A stretch of 64,000 nt of DNA from Microbispora hainanensis (lineage in GTDB: Bacteria; Actinomycetota; Actinomycetes; Streptosporangiales; Streptosporangiaceae): positions 4,836,001 to 4,900,000 of the forward strand of contig NZ_CP108086.1 in NCBI RefSeq assembly GCF_036186745.1, written 5' to 3'. The notes under the pieces were generated by a model that did no database searches, was not told where the DNA came from, and was given only the letters and a program-made list of their open reading frames with translations. Below are positions 8,754-17,684 of the stretch, piece by piece (the stretch's first letter is position 1; every line of letters begins with the position of its first letter). The position numbers and the translations under genes were made by a program.

Positions 8754-10709
8754 TCAGCTCGCCGAGGTGAGCGCGCCGGTGCCGCCCACGATGGGCAGCG
8801 TCACCGTGCTCTTCGTGGTGTCGAGGTGCAGCCGGGCGCCGGGAGCGGGCCGGATGGTGTACTCGTAGTCGCTCGACAGCAGCACGACCCCGACGCGGTG
8901 CCCCGCGGGGAAGACGTAGTCGTGCGGCTGCAGGTCGAAGTCGAGGCTGTAGGGCGAGCCCGGCTTGACCGGTTCGGTCCGCGAAATCGACTTGCGGTTC
9001 TGCGGGTCGATCCAGCCCCGGGTGATGATCTTCGCCTTGCCGTTCTCGTCGTAGTCCACGACCAGCGCCGTGACGTTCGCCGCCGGCTGGTCGAAGGACA
9101 TCCGCAGCGAGACCCGCGGGGTGCCGCTGAGCCTGGCCGGTGCCGCCAGCGCCGCCGACTTGTACGCCAGGCGGTTCGGCGAGGTGACCGCGTCGGCGAG
9201 GGTCTGCGCCGGCTTCGTGGCGTCGTCGACGATCGTCTCGGTGACCGGCTTGCCCTTCCGGGTCTTGTCCGGGGTGAGGAGGCCGGCCGCGCCGCCGTCG
9301 CCGGGGGCCAGGTTGAGCTCGGTGTCCTTGGCGGCGGGGTCGGGCCACTCGGCGTACTGGACCAGGGTCTTGTCCTCGCGCTGGACCAGGGCGCGGGGGT
9401 CGTTCTCCACGCCGTTCTGCTGATCCCACAGATAGCGGGTGAACCAGCGGTTGAGCACGTCGACGCTGGGGGAGCCGCCGTGCCCGCCCTGGTGCAGGTA
9501 GATCTTGTGCGGCACCCCGCGCGCCTTGAGCGCCTCATACCACTGCGCGGCCTGCTTGGTCTTGACGTTCCAGTCGTTGAGGCCGTGGGCGACCAGCACC
9601 GCGGCGTGAACCTTGTTCACGTCGTTCATGTAGTTGCGCTCGTCCCAGAAGGCGTTGTAGTCGCCGGTCTCGCGGTCCTGCGCCTTCGCGAGCTGCTCGA
9701 TGACGCTCCGGCAGATCTGCTGGTCCGCGCGCGTGTAGACGTACTCCGCGAGCACGTCGGTGTCCTCGCCCTGGTAGCCGCCGGCGGCCACGACGGCGCC
9801 GTTCGCCCGGTAGTAGTCGTACCAGCTGGAGATCGCCGAGATCGGCACGATGGCCTCCAGCCCCTTGACGCCGGTGCTCGCGACCGCGTTGGGCAGGGTG
9901 CCGTTGTACGAGGTGCCGATCATGCCGACCTTGCCGGTCGTCCACGTCGCCCTGACCTCCTGGCCGGAGGCGTCGTACGCCTTCGCGCGGCCGTTCAGCC
10001 AGTCGACGACGGACTTGGCGCCGATGGTCTCGTTGCGCCCGCCGGTCGTCGGGCAGCCGTCGGACTGGCCGCTGCCCAGCGACTCGGCGTGGACCACCGC
10101 GAAACCGCGGGGCAGCCAGTTTGACTCGTGGCTGGTGCTGATGACCGGCTGCGGGCCGGTCGCCGTGAGGGACGCGTCCGCGCCGCCGGCGCCGGAGTCG
10201 TCCGCCGCCGCCGCGGCCAGGCGCTCGTCGTTGGCCGGGTCGAGCCGCTTGCCGCCGCGGTCCTGCCAGCCCTTGCCCGGGCGGACCGCCTGGTGGAGCT
10301 CGTGGTCGACGTCGTGGTTGGTGATGTCGTTGCCGCCGGCGTAGTAGGGGCTGACCTCGTACACGACGGGCGACTTCAGACCGGCCGTCTCGGTCTCCCG
10401 CAGGCGGGTGACCTCGGCGTGCACCCGGTCGTTGCGCCCGTCGCCGTCGCTGTCGACCGGGGTCTCGACCCACACCTCCTCGCGGATCCAGTCGTTCCTG
10501 TTGGACGAGAACACCGGCTGGGCCATGCCGTCCTGGAACACCGGTCCGACGGGGGCGGCCGCGCCCGCCGGGGCCGCGTTCACGGCGAGCCCCGTGACGG
10601 TGGTGGCGACGGCCAGGCCCAGCGCCGCGGCGCTGCGGCGTGCGGCACCCGTACGGCGTGACGCGGCCGGCGGGAGGGGACCAGGCGTCACCCGGGGCGA
10701 TGAGGACAT
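8754..10709 (-). CDS. Secreted Xaa-Pro dipeptidyl-peptidase (S15/CocE-like)
   Basis: Encodes 651 residues. The ATG at 10709 has GGAAGG 7 nt upstream; a GTG five codons earlier is less likely. Residues 1-50 form a signal peptide with a twin-Arg-like charged start (RRTGAARRSAAALG), a long hydrophobic stretch and APAGAAA. The alpha/beta-hydrolase domain carries the nucleophile motif GTSYNG (about residue 243) and HQGGHGG (about 405), followed by a C-terminal jelly-roll-type PepX_C domain with YDENGKAKIITRGW. Family members release X-Pro dipeptides outside the cell. It is monocistronic, with a perfect inverted repeat about 120 bp upstream. Confidence 0.85.
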   Translation of the reverse strand: MSSSPRVTPGPLPPAASRRTGAARRSAAALGLAVATTVTGLAVNAAPAGAAAPVGPVFQDGMAQPVFSSNRNDWIREEVWVETPVDSDGDGRNDRVHAEVTRLRETETAGLKSPVVYEVSPYYAGGNDITNHDVDHELHQAVRPGKGWQDRGGKRLDPANDERLAAAAADDSGAGGADASLTATGPQPVISTSHESNWLPRGFAVVHAESLGSGQSDGCPTTGGRNETIGAKSVVDWLNGRAKAYDASGQEVRATWTTGKVGMIGTSYNGTLPNAVASTGVKGLEAIVPISAISSWYDYYRANGAVVAAGGYQGEDTDVLAEYVYTRADQQICRSVIEQLAKAQDRETGDYNAFWDERNYMNDVNKVHAAVLVAHGLNDWNVKTKQAAQWYEALKARGVPHKIYLHQGGHGGSPSVDVLNRWFTRYLWDQQNGVENDPRALVQREDKTLVQYAEWPDPAAKDTELNLAPGDGGAAGLLTPDKTRKGKPVTETIVDDATKPAQTLADAVTSPNRLAYKSAALAAPARLSGTPRVSLRMSFDQPAANVTALVVDYDENGKAKIITRGWIDPQNRKSISRTEPVKPGSPYSLDFDLQPHDYVFPAGHRVGVVLLSSDYEYTIRPAPGARLHLDTTKSTVTLPIVGGTGALTSAS

Positions 10710-10831
10710 CGGCAAACCTTCCACGAACGATCAGGGAGACTCGGGCCGGGAGATTCGGCCCGCAGTGGGCGATGCTAGGGACGTAAATGTGGAATGTCTT
10801 CGTACGACCGCTCTGTCTTGATCGCGACAAT

Positions 10832-10849
10832 TTTCGACACATGTCGAAA
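10832..10849. promoter_or_regulatory. Perfect inverted repeat upstream of the peptidase gene
   Basis: TTTCGACA-CA-TGTCGAAA: 8-bp arms with a 2-bp spacer, in an AT-richer island 120 bp upstream of the peptidase start and about 75 bp beyond the stop of the metalloprotease. The form fits an operator for a dimeric repressor; the protein is unknown. Confidence 0.45.
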
Positions 10850-10924
10850 TCGGTGTCCGCCGATGAGAAGCTCACAAATCCGGACGGCGAACGGTGAGCG
10901 CGACCTGCCTGCGCCGGAGTGGCG

Positions 10925-12172
10925 TCAGTAGCCGTAGCGGCTCTTCAGGTGCCGCCAGACGTCGCGCAGCATCCACGCGTCGAACTCGGTGATCGACGTG
11001 GCCGAGCCCGCCTTCATGAGGAAGCAGCACTGCCCGGCCGGGGTCCAGTCGTAGAAGTCGTCCAGGCCGAAGCTGTGCCCGATCTCGTGGAGGAGGATGT
11101 GGATGTCGTCGCTGCCGAGGTTGTCCACCAGATACTCGCTGCCGACGCGCTGTCCCCAGGCGCCTCCCATGCCGCCGCTCATGCCCTCGGTGAGCCACAG
11201 CGACATGTCGTAGTGGTGGGAGGGGCCGCCCGGGCAGTTCGGGTAGGCGCCCGACTGGTCGAACAGGCGTCCGCACGGCTCGGCGCACTGCGGCGCGTTC
11301 TCGCTCAGGTCGCCGACGTACACGTCCACCGAGTCGTCGCTCCACTGCAGCAGGGAGCGGTCGCGTGCGGCCCAGCCGACCACCTTCACCGGCACGTCCG
11401 CGTACGGCCAGCCGTTGTGCCCCGCCATCACGTCCGTCCACTTCTTGAACGACCTGGCCAGCGCGGCCTCGATCTTGTCGCGCAGTTCGGCGGTGACCGG
11501 GGCCCCGGAGTCCCAGCGGACGCAGTAGTTGACGCTGCCGCCGTTGGCGATGATCTGGTCCCAGGCGTAGTTGCGATAGCCGTACAGGTCGGGGTTGGCG
11601 GACTCGGCGTGCCGCCGGACCTCGTCGAGCGGCGCGACCAGGTCGGCGGGCGGGCTCCAGGTGCTCTGCTGCCCGGTGATGTCGGCGAGCGCCTTGATCT
11701 CCAGCAGTCCGACCGACGCCTGACCGCTCTGCAGGACGACGCGCAGCCGGGTGGTGGTGACGGCGGGGAACGTGACGGTGTTGTAGGTGTCGGCCGCGAT
11801 GGGGTAGGCGGCGGGAATGTCGACGTACGCCGATCCGTTCCAGCTCTCGAGCTTCCAGGAGGCCGGCAGCCGGACGCCGCCTCCGTCGTCGAAGAAGTAG
11901 ACCTGCACTGAGGAGATCGTCTGGGCGGACGGCCAGGTCAGCAGGGCCCACTGTTCACCGGCCTCGGGCCAGGTGCCCCAGCGGCGGTTCTGCCTGTCGT
12001 CGGAGCGGGCCGGCTCGATGCCGTCGTTGACGGCGGCCACGCTCTCCCAGGGCGAGGTGTAGGAGGCCGAGGCGGTGGCAGACGGGGCGACGTCCACGAC
12101 GGCGGCGTCGGCGTGCGCGGGCGCCAGCAGGAAGCCTGCGACCAGCGCGAAAACGGCGAGCAGTCGCCTCAT
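10925..12172 (-). CDS. Secreted zinc metalloprotease with discoidin-like N-terminal domain
   Basis: Encodes 415 residues. A signal peptide (MRRLLAVFALVAGFLLAPAHADA) is followed by a beta-rich F5/8 type C-like domain (residues about 28-170: SATASASYTSPWESVAAVNDG, RRWGTWPEAGEQWALLTW, TRLRVVLQSGQASVGLLEI) that probably binds sugar or surface ligands. The catalytic part has HILLHEIGHSFGLDDFYD (about 355-372), an HExxHxxGxxD zinc motif of the metzincin type, and a downstream FLMKAGSA stretch where metzincins carry their Met-turn. Four or more cysteines suggest disulfides. The substrate is unknown. Confidence 0.82.
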   Translation of the reverse strand: MRRLLAVFALVAGFLLAPAHADAAVVDVAPSATASASYTSPWESVAAVNDGIEPARSDDRQNRRWGTWPEAGEQWALLTWPSAQTISSVQVYFFDDGGGVRLPASWKLESWNGSAYVDIPAAYPIAADTYNTVTFPAVTTTRLRVVLQSGQASVGLLEIKALADITGQQSTWSPPADLVAPLDEVRRHAESANPDLYGYRNYAWDQIIANGGSVNYCVRWDSGAPVTAELRDKIEAALARSFKKWTDVMAGHNGWPYADVPVKVVGWAARDRSLLQWSDDSVDVYVGDLSENAPQCAEPCGRLFDQSGAYPNCPGGPSHHYDMSLWLTEGMSGGMGGAWGQRVGSEYLVDNLGSDDIHILLHEIGHSFGLDDFYDWTPAGQCCFLMKAGSATSITEFDAWMLRDVWRHLKSRYGY

Positions 12173-12418
12173 GCCTGTCTCCTTCGCGGCTGCGCGCTCA
12201 CCGGCCGCTGTCGGGGGAAGTGCTGTGGAGCGGGAGTGATCCGAGTTTTTTCCGCCACAAAAGGGGTGTCAAGTCCCTATCCGGAACGATGTGACGGAGG
12301 GGGTCGCGAGCCGGCAGGGCTCCCGCTGAAGATGGCCCGGTGAATTCGGGATAACTCGCTGATTTTAGGATGATCTGGTTGTTTGAGGATGACGAGGTGG
12401 TTTTCGGGATGACGGCGC
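12173..12418. other. Divergent spacer with GGATGA repeats
   Basis: The 246-bp region separates the divergent metalloprotease and MFS genes and must hold both promoters. GGGATAA/GGATGA-type words recur every 20 bases or so between 12345 and 12425 (for example GGATGATCTGG, GGATGACGAGG, GGGATGACGG). They could be degenerate repeats or operator half-sites. No gene is seen. Confidence 0.35.
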
Positions 12419-13876
12419 GTGGATGACAGGGGGGCCGGGGGGCCGCCCGCTCCGCATGACGGGGTGGTCCGGGGTGAGTCCGTGGTCTGCGATGAGCCGG
12501 CGGGTCGCGACGGCCCGGTGGCCGGGGACGGGGCGCGGCCGAAGGACGACGCGGCACTGCGGAGCCCGGTGAAGCAGCGACGGGACCACGCCCGGTCCGC
12601 CACGTGGACACGCCGCCTGGCGGTCACCGCGCTGGTGCTGGCCGCGCTCAACCTCCGCCCTGTGGTCACCAGCCTCGGGCCCGTGCTGGAAGAGGCCCGT
12701 GCCGCCCTCGGGATGAGCGGTACCATCGCCGGGCTGCTGACGTCGGTGCCGGCGGTGTGCTTCGCGCTGGTCGGCTCGGCCGCGCCGCGCCTGGCCCGCC
12801 GCTTCGGGCCGGACGGCGTCGTCTTCGCCGGGATGGCGGCGGTCGCGCTCGGGCTCGCCGTGCGGCCGTTCGTCGGCACCACCCCGGTCTTCCTCACGCT
12901 GAGCGGTCTCGCGCTGGCCGGGATCGCGGTCGCCAACGTGCTGCTGCCGGTCGTGGTCAAGCAACGCTTCCCCGACAAGGTCGGCATGATGACCGGCCTC
13001 TACTCCATGGCCCTCAATCTCGGCGCCTCGACCGCCGCCGCCGTCACCGTCCCGCTCGCCGGTGCGTTCGGTGGTGACTGGCGTGCCGGGCTCGGCGCCT
13101 GGGCCGTCCTCGCCGCCGTCGCCGTGCCGCCCTGGGCCGCCCTCGCCCGGGACGGCAGGAGGGAGGCCGCGCATCAGGCCGGGCACCAGGCCGCGCACCA
13201 GGCCGGGCACCAGGCCGGGCACCAGGCAGGGCAGCGGACCGGGCGAGAAGCCGCGCCGGGGGCCGAGCGGGCGGCGCGCGGGGACGCCCCCGCGGAGGCC
13301 GGAACGGCCGTACGGGTGGCACGCAGCCCCGTGGCCTGGGCGCTCGCGCTCTTCTTCGGCCTGCAGTCCAGCTCGGCGTACGTGATCATCGGCTGGCTGC
13401 CTCAGATCTTCCGCGACGCCGGGCTGTCCGCCGAGACCGCCGGTCTGCTGTTCGCCGTCACCTCGGTGCTCGGGGTGCCGCTGTCCTTCCTGCTGGCCGC
13501 CGTCGCCGGCCGGTTGCGGAACCAGAGCGGCATCGCGGTCCTGCTCGGTGCGTTCGGGCTCGCCGGGTACGCCGGGGTGTGGGCGGCCCCCGCCGCCGCG
13601 CCCTGGCTGTGGGCGGTGCTCCTCGGCGTGGCCAACTGCGCCTTCCCGCTGGTGCTCACCATGATCGCCATGCGGGGGAGGGACGGCGCGACCGTGATCC
13701 GGCTGTCCGCCTTCGCACAGAGCGTCGGCTATCTGCTGTCGGTCCCCGGGCCCATCCTCGTCGGAGCGCTCTACCAGCACACCGGCGGCTGGCACGGGCC
13801 GCTTGCCCTCGTGGTCTGCCTCATGACGGCGCAGACCGCGGCCGGATACTTCGCGGGCCGCGACCGGCAGGTCTGA
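12419..13876 (+). CDS. MFS transporter, CynX/NimT type
   Basis: Encodes up to 485 residues; hydrophobic segments start at residue about 65, so a start later than 12419 is possible. About twelve membrane helices are visible, with the family-typical LVLAALNLRPVVTSLGPVLEE opening and a QRFPDKVGMMTGLYSMALNLGAS segment after helix 5. Relatives include cyanate (CynX) and 2-nitroimidazole (NimT) permeases; the substrate here is unknown. The cytoplasmic loop between the two six-helix halves is swollen by a His-Gln-Ala-Gly repeat (residues about 250-290). Confidence 0.78.
   Translation: MDDRGAGGPPAPHDGVVRGESVVCDEPAGRDGPVAGDGARPKDDAALRSPVKQRRDHARSATWTRRLAVTALVLAALNLRPVVTSLGPVLEEARAALGMSGTIAGLLTSVPAVCFALVGSAAPRLARRFGPDGVVFAGMAAVALGLAVRPFVGTTPVFLTLSGLALAGIAVANVLLPVVVKQRFPDKVGMMTGLYSMALNLGASTAAAVTVPLAGAFGGDWRAGLGAWAVLAAVAVPPWAALARDGRREAAHQAGHQAAHQAGHQAGHQAGQRTGREAAPGAERAARGDAPAEAGTAVRVARSPVAWALALFFGLQSSSAYVIIGWLPQIFRDAGLSAETAGLLFAVTSVLGVPLSFLLAAVAGRLRNQSGIAVLLGAFGLAGYAGVWAAPAAAPWLWAVLLGVANCAFPLVLTMIAMRGRDGATVIRLSAFAQSVGYLLSVPGPILVGALYQHTGGWHGPLALVVCLMTAQTAAGYFAGRDRQV
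13170..13235 (+). repeat. 12-bp tandem repeats in the MFS central loop
   Basis: About five units of CAGGCCGGGCAC or one-base variants encode HQAG/HQAA tetrapeptides. In-frame expansion in a tolerant loop is the simplest reading. Confidence 0.8.
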
Positions 13877-13981
13877 CCTCTCGTCGCTCCTCCGGCCATC
13901 ACGGGAGACGTGCGGCAGCAGGCCTTCGTCGCGCGGAAAATCGTTGGACGGCGGCGTACGCCCATGGCGATCGTGGGGAGC

Positions 13982-14737
13982 ATGCGTCAGGAGGAGATCT
14001 GGAACACCGAAACCGCCCAGAACTACGACACGCCGGGCGCCGGGATGTTCGCGCCCGAGGTCCTCGGACCGACCGTCGATCGCCTCGCCGAACTCGCGGG
14101 TGACGGGCGGGCGCTCGAATTCGCCATCGGAACCGGCCGTGTGGCCGTGCCGCTCGCCGAGCGTGGCGTACCCGTCACCGGCATCGAGCTGTCACGTCCG
14201 ATGGTCGAGCAGCTCCGTACGAAGGTGGACGAAGCAACGATCCCGGTCGTCATCGGCGACATGGCGAGCGCCACCGCCCCGGGGGAGTACGCGCTCGTCT
14301 ACCTCGTCTACAACACGATCTCGAACCTGCTGACCCAGGCCGAGCAGGTCGCGTGCTTCCGCAACGCCGCGCGCCACCTGGCCCCCGGAGGCCGCTTCGT
14401 GATCGAGCTCCGGGTGCCCGGGCTGCGCAAGCTGCCGCCGGGCCAGGAGGCCGTGGTCTGGCATCAGGAGCCCGGCTACATCGGCCTGGACACCTACGAC
14501 CTTCTACGGCAACACGTCGTGTCGCACCATTTAAGGTTCGACGAGAGCGGACAGGCCCGGCTGTTTCGCAGCCCCCACCGCTACATCTGGCCGGCCGAGC
14601 TCGATCTCATGGGCCGGCTCGCCGGGTTCGAGCTGGAAAGCAGGCACGCGGACTGGATCGGCACCGAGTTCACCGCGGAATCGCGTTCGCACGTTTCCGT
14701 CTATCGCATGCCGCCCGGTCGGACCTCGTCCCGATAA
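13982..14737 (+). CDS. Class I SAM-dependent methyltransferase
   Basis: About 251 residues from ATG 13982 (MRQEEIWNTETAQNYDTPG, a common opening in this family); ATGs at 13964 and 13910 are in frame, and none has an ideal ribosome site. The SAM-binding motif ALEFAIGTGRVAVPLAERG is at about residues 38-56, with acidic motif II GIELSRPM and motif III IGDMAS, then VYLVYNTISNLLTQAEQ. The fold is a stand-alone small-molecule methyltransferase; the acceptor cannot be told. It follows the MFS gene by about 105 bp on the same strand. Confidence 0.78.
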   Translation: MRQEEIWNTETAQNYDTPGAGMFAPEVLGPTVDRLAELAGDGRALEFAIGTGRVAVPLAERGVPVTGIELSRPMVEQLRTKVDEATIPVVIGDMASATAPGEYALVYLVYNTISNLLTQAEQVACFRNAARHLAPGGRFVIELRVPGLRKLPPGQEAVVWHQEPGYIGLDTYDLLRQHVVSHHLRFDESGQARLFRSPHRYIWPAELDLMGRLAGFELESRHADWIGTEFTAESRSHVSVYRMPPGRTSSR

Positions 14738-14941
14738 CGGAATCGCGTATTTGCGGCGGGGCCCTGGGAATTCACTTCTCCTCGGCGGCGGACGAAATGC
14801 GGACGAGCGGGCCGTGCCGCCCCCGGCAGGGGAGAGCCCCACGAGGCGGCTGCCTCATGGGGCGAGGGTCCGGCAGGTTCGATGTGCGGTTATCCGGTCC
14901 TTGCTGCTGTTGCTGCCTCACTCTCCCCGCAGCTGATGCCG

Positions 14942-15601
14942 CTACCGCGGTCCGAATTCCTCGAATCGGCTGCGCTCGAGGCCGCGGTCTTCCATGCGTC
15001 CGCGTTCCTCGAACCGGCTGCGCTCGCGTCCGCGCTCTTCGAACCGGCCGCGGTCTTCCATGCGCCCGCGCTCTTCGAAGCGTCCTCGATCGAGGCCGCG
15101 GTCTTCGAACCGGCCGCGTTCCTCGAATCGGCCGCGCGGTTCCATGCGCCCGCGCTCTTCGAATCGGCCGCGCGGTTCCATGCGCCCGCGTTCCTCGAAG
15201 CGTCCGCGTTCCTCGAACCGCCCGCGCGGTTCCATGCGCCCGCGCTCCTCGAACCGCCCGCGTTCACGTCCGCGGTCTTCGAACCGTCCGCGTTCCTCGA
15301 ACCGCCCGCGCGGTTCCATGCGTCCGCGCGTGCGCTCTTCGAACCGCCCGCGCTCGCGTCCGCGCTCTATGCGTCCGCGCTGCTCTATGCGTCCGCGCTC
15401 GCGGATGCGTACGCGACCGCGGTCGCCGTACGTCCGGTAGCGCTCACGGCCACGGCACCTGCCTCCGGGGCAGGGCTGTGTCGGGCTCTGCATGATCTGT
15501 GCGGTGCTGCCGGCCGCGTAGACCGGCTGCGTCTGCATCGTCACCGGGACGATGAGGGCCGACGCTGTGATCGCGCCAGCAGCGAGTGCTTCCTTGAGCA
15601 T
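14942..15601 (-). CDS. Secreted Arg/Glu/Gly hexapeptide-repeat protein
   Basis: Encodes 219 residues from an ATG 8 nt behind GGAG; a GTG three codons upstream is less likely. Residues 1-30 form a signal peptide (MLKEALAAGAITASALIVPV...VYA-AG). A short mature head with CPGGRC follows, then from residue about 60 to the end almost nothing but units of RGRFEE with variants RGRMEP, RGRFED, RERGRFEE and RGLDRGRFEE. The repeat alternates Arg and Glu and should be highly charged, either helical or disordered. I recognise no family. The signal peptide, clean Shine-Dalgarno and frame-keeping 18-bp DNA repeat argue that it is real. Function unknown. Confidence 0.6.
   Translation of the reverse strand: MLKEALAAGAITASALIVPVTMQTQPVYAAGSTAQIMQSPTQPCPGGRCRGRERYRTYGDRGRVRIRERGRIEQRGRIERGRERGRFEERTRGRMEPRGRFEERGRFEDRGRERGRFEERGRMEPRGRFEERGRFEERGRMEPRGRFEERGRMEPRGRFEERGRFEDRGLDRGRFEERGRMEDRGRFEERGRERSRFEERGRMEDRGLERSRFEEFGPR
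14945..15410 (-). repeat. 18-bp coding minisatellite
   Basis: More than twenty imperfect 18-bp units (plus-strand form resembles CGGCCGCGTTCCTCGAAC) fill the C-terminal two thirds of the secreted repeat protein. The units differ mainly at Phe/Met and Glu/Asp/Pro codons, so drift stays within the repeat theme. Confidence 0.85.
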
Positions 15602-16079
15602 GAGTATCACTCCGTCGACTCCGTGACCGTCACCCGGGAAACCCGGATGCGCGGAGCGCGAATCGATCCATCGAACCTTGGATCCAGACCCTGATTCTCA
15701 CGCTAGAGGTAACAAAAGGCCCCGTCACCCAGAAGTGCGCAAAACAACAGCTTTCCGCTGGAGAAAACAAACGGCATCGGAGATGTTGTCGGCCCGTTTC
15801 CCCGCGCCGATGATTCCTTTGCCCGGCCGGCTGGAATCCTGCCGTTTCATTGAGGCGCATTGGTTGCGATCGCCCATGATCGACCGGATCCCTGTCTCTG
15901 CCCCCTTACCGATTATTACGGTTGATCGCTGACCGAAACCGCGCGGGTTCTCGAGGTTGCCGTGACCACTGCCGAGGAAGCGGAGCTCGGGCGGCTCCAT
16001 GCGCCGCCCGGCCCGGCCGGCGGCCGGAACCGTGTCCGGGCCGGGCAGGCGGCACCGCGAGCCCGCGCGGCGCGGCCGG
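15602..16079. other. Intergenic region upstream of the repeat protein
   Basis: About 480 bp between the repeat-protein start and the end of the EmrB-type pump gene. It is AT-richer than its surroundings between about 15690 and 15930 and probably holds the repeat protein's promoter. No gene or RNA is recognised. Confidence 0.4.
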
Positions 16080-17549
16080 TCATTCCGGTTCTGGGACCAC
16101 GTCACGCCCGCCGCCCCTGGCAGGCGCCGCCGTACGCGTACGCGGCAGGACGGCGACGGCGATGAGGACGGCGCAGGCCAGGAGCGCGGCGCTGAGCGTC
16201 ATGCCGAGCGCGTATCCCTCGGTGAGGCCCTCGATCGTGGTGCTCGCACCGGTGCGCGCGTGGGCGGCCGTACCGAGAGCGGCCAGCCCGAACGACGCGC
16301 CGATCTGGCGTGAGCTGGACAGGAGACCGGAGGCCATGCCCGTCTCGCTCGGCGCCACGCCCACGGTGGCGGCGGAGACGACCGGTCCGAGGCAGAGCCC
16401 GAATCCGATGCTGGTGACCAGCGACGGGCCGAGGACGTCGGCGAGGTAGGAGCCGTCGGCGCTGATGAAGCCGAACCAGGCGAACCCGGCCGCGGTCACC
16501 AGCCCACCGATGATCAGCATGGTGCGGAGCGGCAGACGGTAGCCGAGTTTGATGGCGGTCGTCGCGCCGGCGATGACGCCGATCGCGAAGGGCAGCAACT
16601 GGATCCCGGCCACGGTCGGGCCGGCTCCGAGCACCTGCTGGAGATAGAGGGACGCGAAGTAGAAGGACGACGCCATGGCGGCGCCGAGCAGGAGGTTGTA
16701 GGAGTTGGCGCCGGCGACCGAGCGGTCGGCCAGCAGTCCGAGCCGGATCAGCGGGTCGCGGGTGGTGGTCCGCTCGACGCGGACGAACGCGGCCAGCAGG
16801 GCGATCGCGGCCACCAGGGTCGTCAGGGTGACGGGCGAGGTCCATCCGTACTGGTCGGTGCGGACGACGCCGAACACGAGCAGGATCATGCCCGCCGTCG
16901 CAAGGACGGCGCCCAGCACGTCGGGACGGCGATCGGGAGCCGTGGGCGGAGCACCGGTGACACCCCGCCAGGCCAGGGCCAGCGCGACGGCGGCCATCGG
17001 GACGCTGACGAACATCACCCAGCGCCAGCCCGCGTACTGGGTGAGCACACCGCCGATCAGGACGCCGAGGGCGCCGCCGGCGGCGTTCACCGCGCTCCAT
17101 ATGCCGTAGGCGCGGACGCGGGCCTTGCCGGTGGGGAAGGTGACGGTCAGCACCGCCAGCGCGGCCGGAGACAGCGCGGCGGCCCCGATGCCCTGCAGGG
17201 CGCGGCCGGCCACCAGTTGGCCGGGCTCCTGCGCGAAGCCGCCGGCGAGGGAGGCGAGGCCGAAGACGGCGAGCCCGATCATCAGGACCCGCTTGTGGCC
17301 GTAGCGGTCGGCGATCTTCCCGCCCAGCAGGAGCAGGCCGCCGAAGGTGAGGGCGTAGGCGTGGATCACCCAGGTCAGCCCCACCGGGCTGAAGCCGAGG
17401 CCAGCGGCGATCCGCGGAAGCCCGAGGTTCACGACCGACAGGTCCACCGACACCATGAACTGCACGACGGCCACCGCGGCGAGGGTGAGCCCCTGCCGGG
17501 CGGCCGTACGAGCGAGCGGTCGTCCGCTTGCTGATCGCGTGTCTGTCAC
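16080..17549 (-). CDS. DHA2 (EmrB/QacA) family drug-efflux MFS transporter
   Basis: Encodes 489 residues from a GTG behind a GAGG ribosome site. Fourteen hydrophobic segments are expected. Hallmarks are VQFMVSVDLSVVNLGLPRIAAGLG (helix 1, drug/H+ antiporter motif D1), GGKIADRYGHKRVLMIG (motif A), GRALQGIGAAALSPAAL (motif B) and NAAGGALGVLIGGVLT (motif C). Such pumps export lipophilic drugs or the cell's own metabolites by proton antiport. The divergent TetR gene is the obvious local regulator. Confidence 0.88.
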   Translation of the reverse strand: MTDTRSASGRPLARTAARQGLTLAAVAVVQFMVSVDLSVVNLGLPRIAAGLGFSPVGLTWVIHAYALTFGGLLLLGGKIADRYGHKRVLMIGLAVFGLASLAGGFAQEPGQLVAGRALQGIGAAALSPAALAVLTVTFPTGKARVRAYGIWSAVNAAGGALGVLIGGVLTQYAGWRWVMFVSVPMAAVALALAWRGVTGAPPTAPDRRPDVLGAVLATAGMILLVFGVVRTDQYGWTSPVTLTTLVAAIALLAAFVRVERTTTRDPLIRLGLLADRSVAGANSYNLLLGAAMASSFYFASLYLQQVLGAGPTVAGIQLLPFAIGVIAGATTAIKLGYRLPLRTMLIIGGLVTAAGFAWFGFISADGSYLADVLGPSLVTSIGFGLCLGPVVSAATVGVAPSETGMASGLLSSSRQIGASFGLAALGTAAHARTGASTTIEGLTEGYALGMTLSAALLACAVLIAVAVLPRTRTAAPARGGGRDVVPEPE

Positions 17550-17596
17550 CGTTCCTCAGTCCTCCGGCAGGTTTCGAGGAGATAGTTTTCGTACAC

Positions 17597-17609
17597 GTAC
17601 TGAAAGTAC
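17597..17609. promoter_or_regulatory. Candidate TetR operator between pump and regulator
   Basis: GTACT-GAA-AGTAC, a perfect 5-bp-arm inverted repeat, with a further GTAC six bases upstream, lies in the 135-bp spacer between the divergent efflux and TetR genes. Local autoregulators of this class normally bind such sites. Confidence 0.45.
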
Positions 17610-17684
17610 ATCGGAACCGGCGCGGGTGTCACCGGCGGGAGCCTCGGTTGGCGTGAGGGAGCGGCCGGACGGAATGATGGGACG

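Noticed and set aside
14945-15410. Possible CRISPR array or iterons
   Set aside because: 18-bp units directly abut each other and code for a protein with signal peptide and ribosome site.
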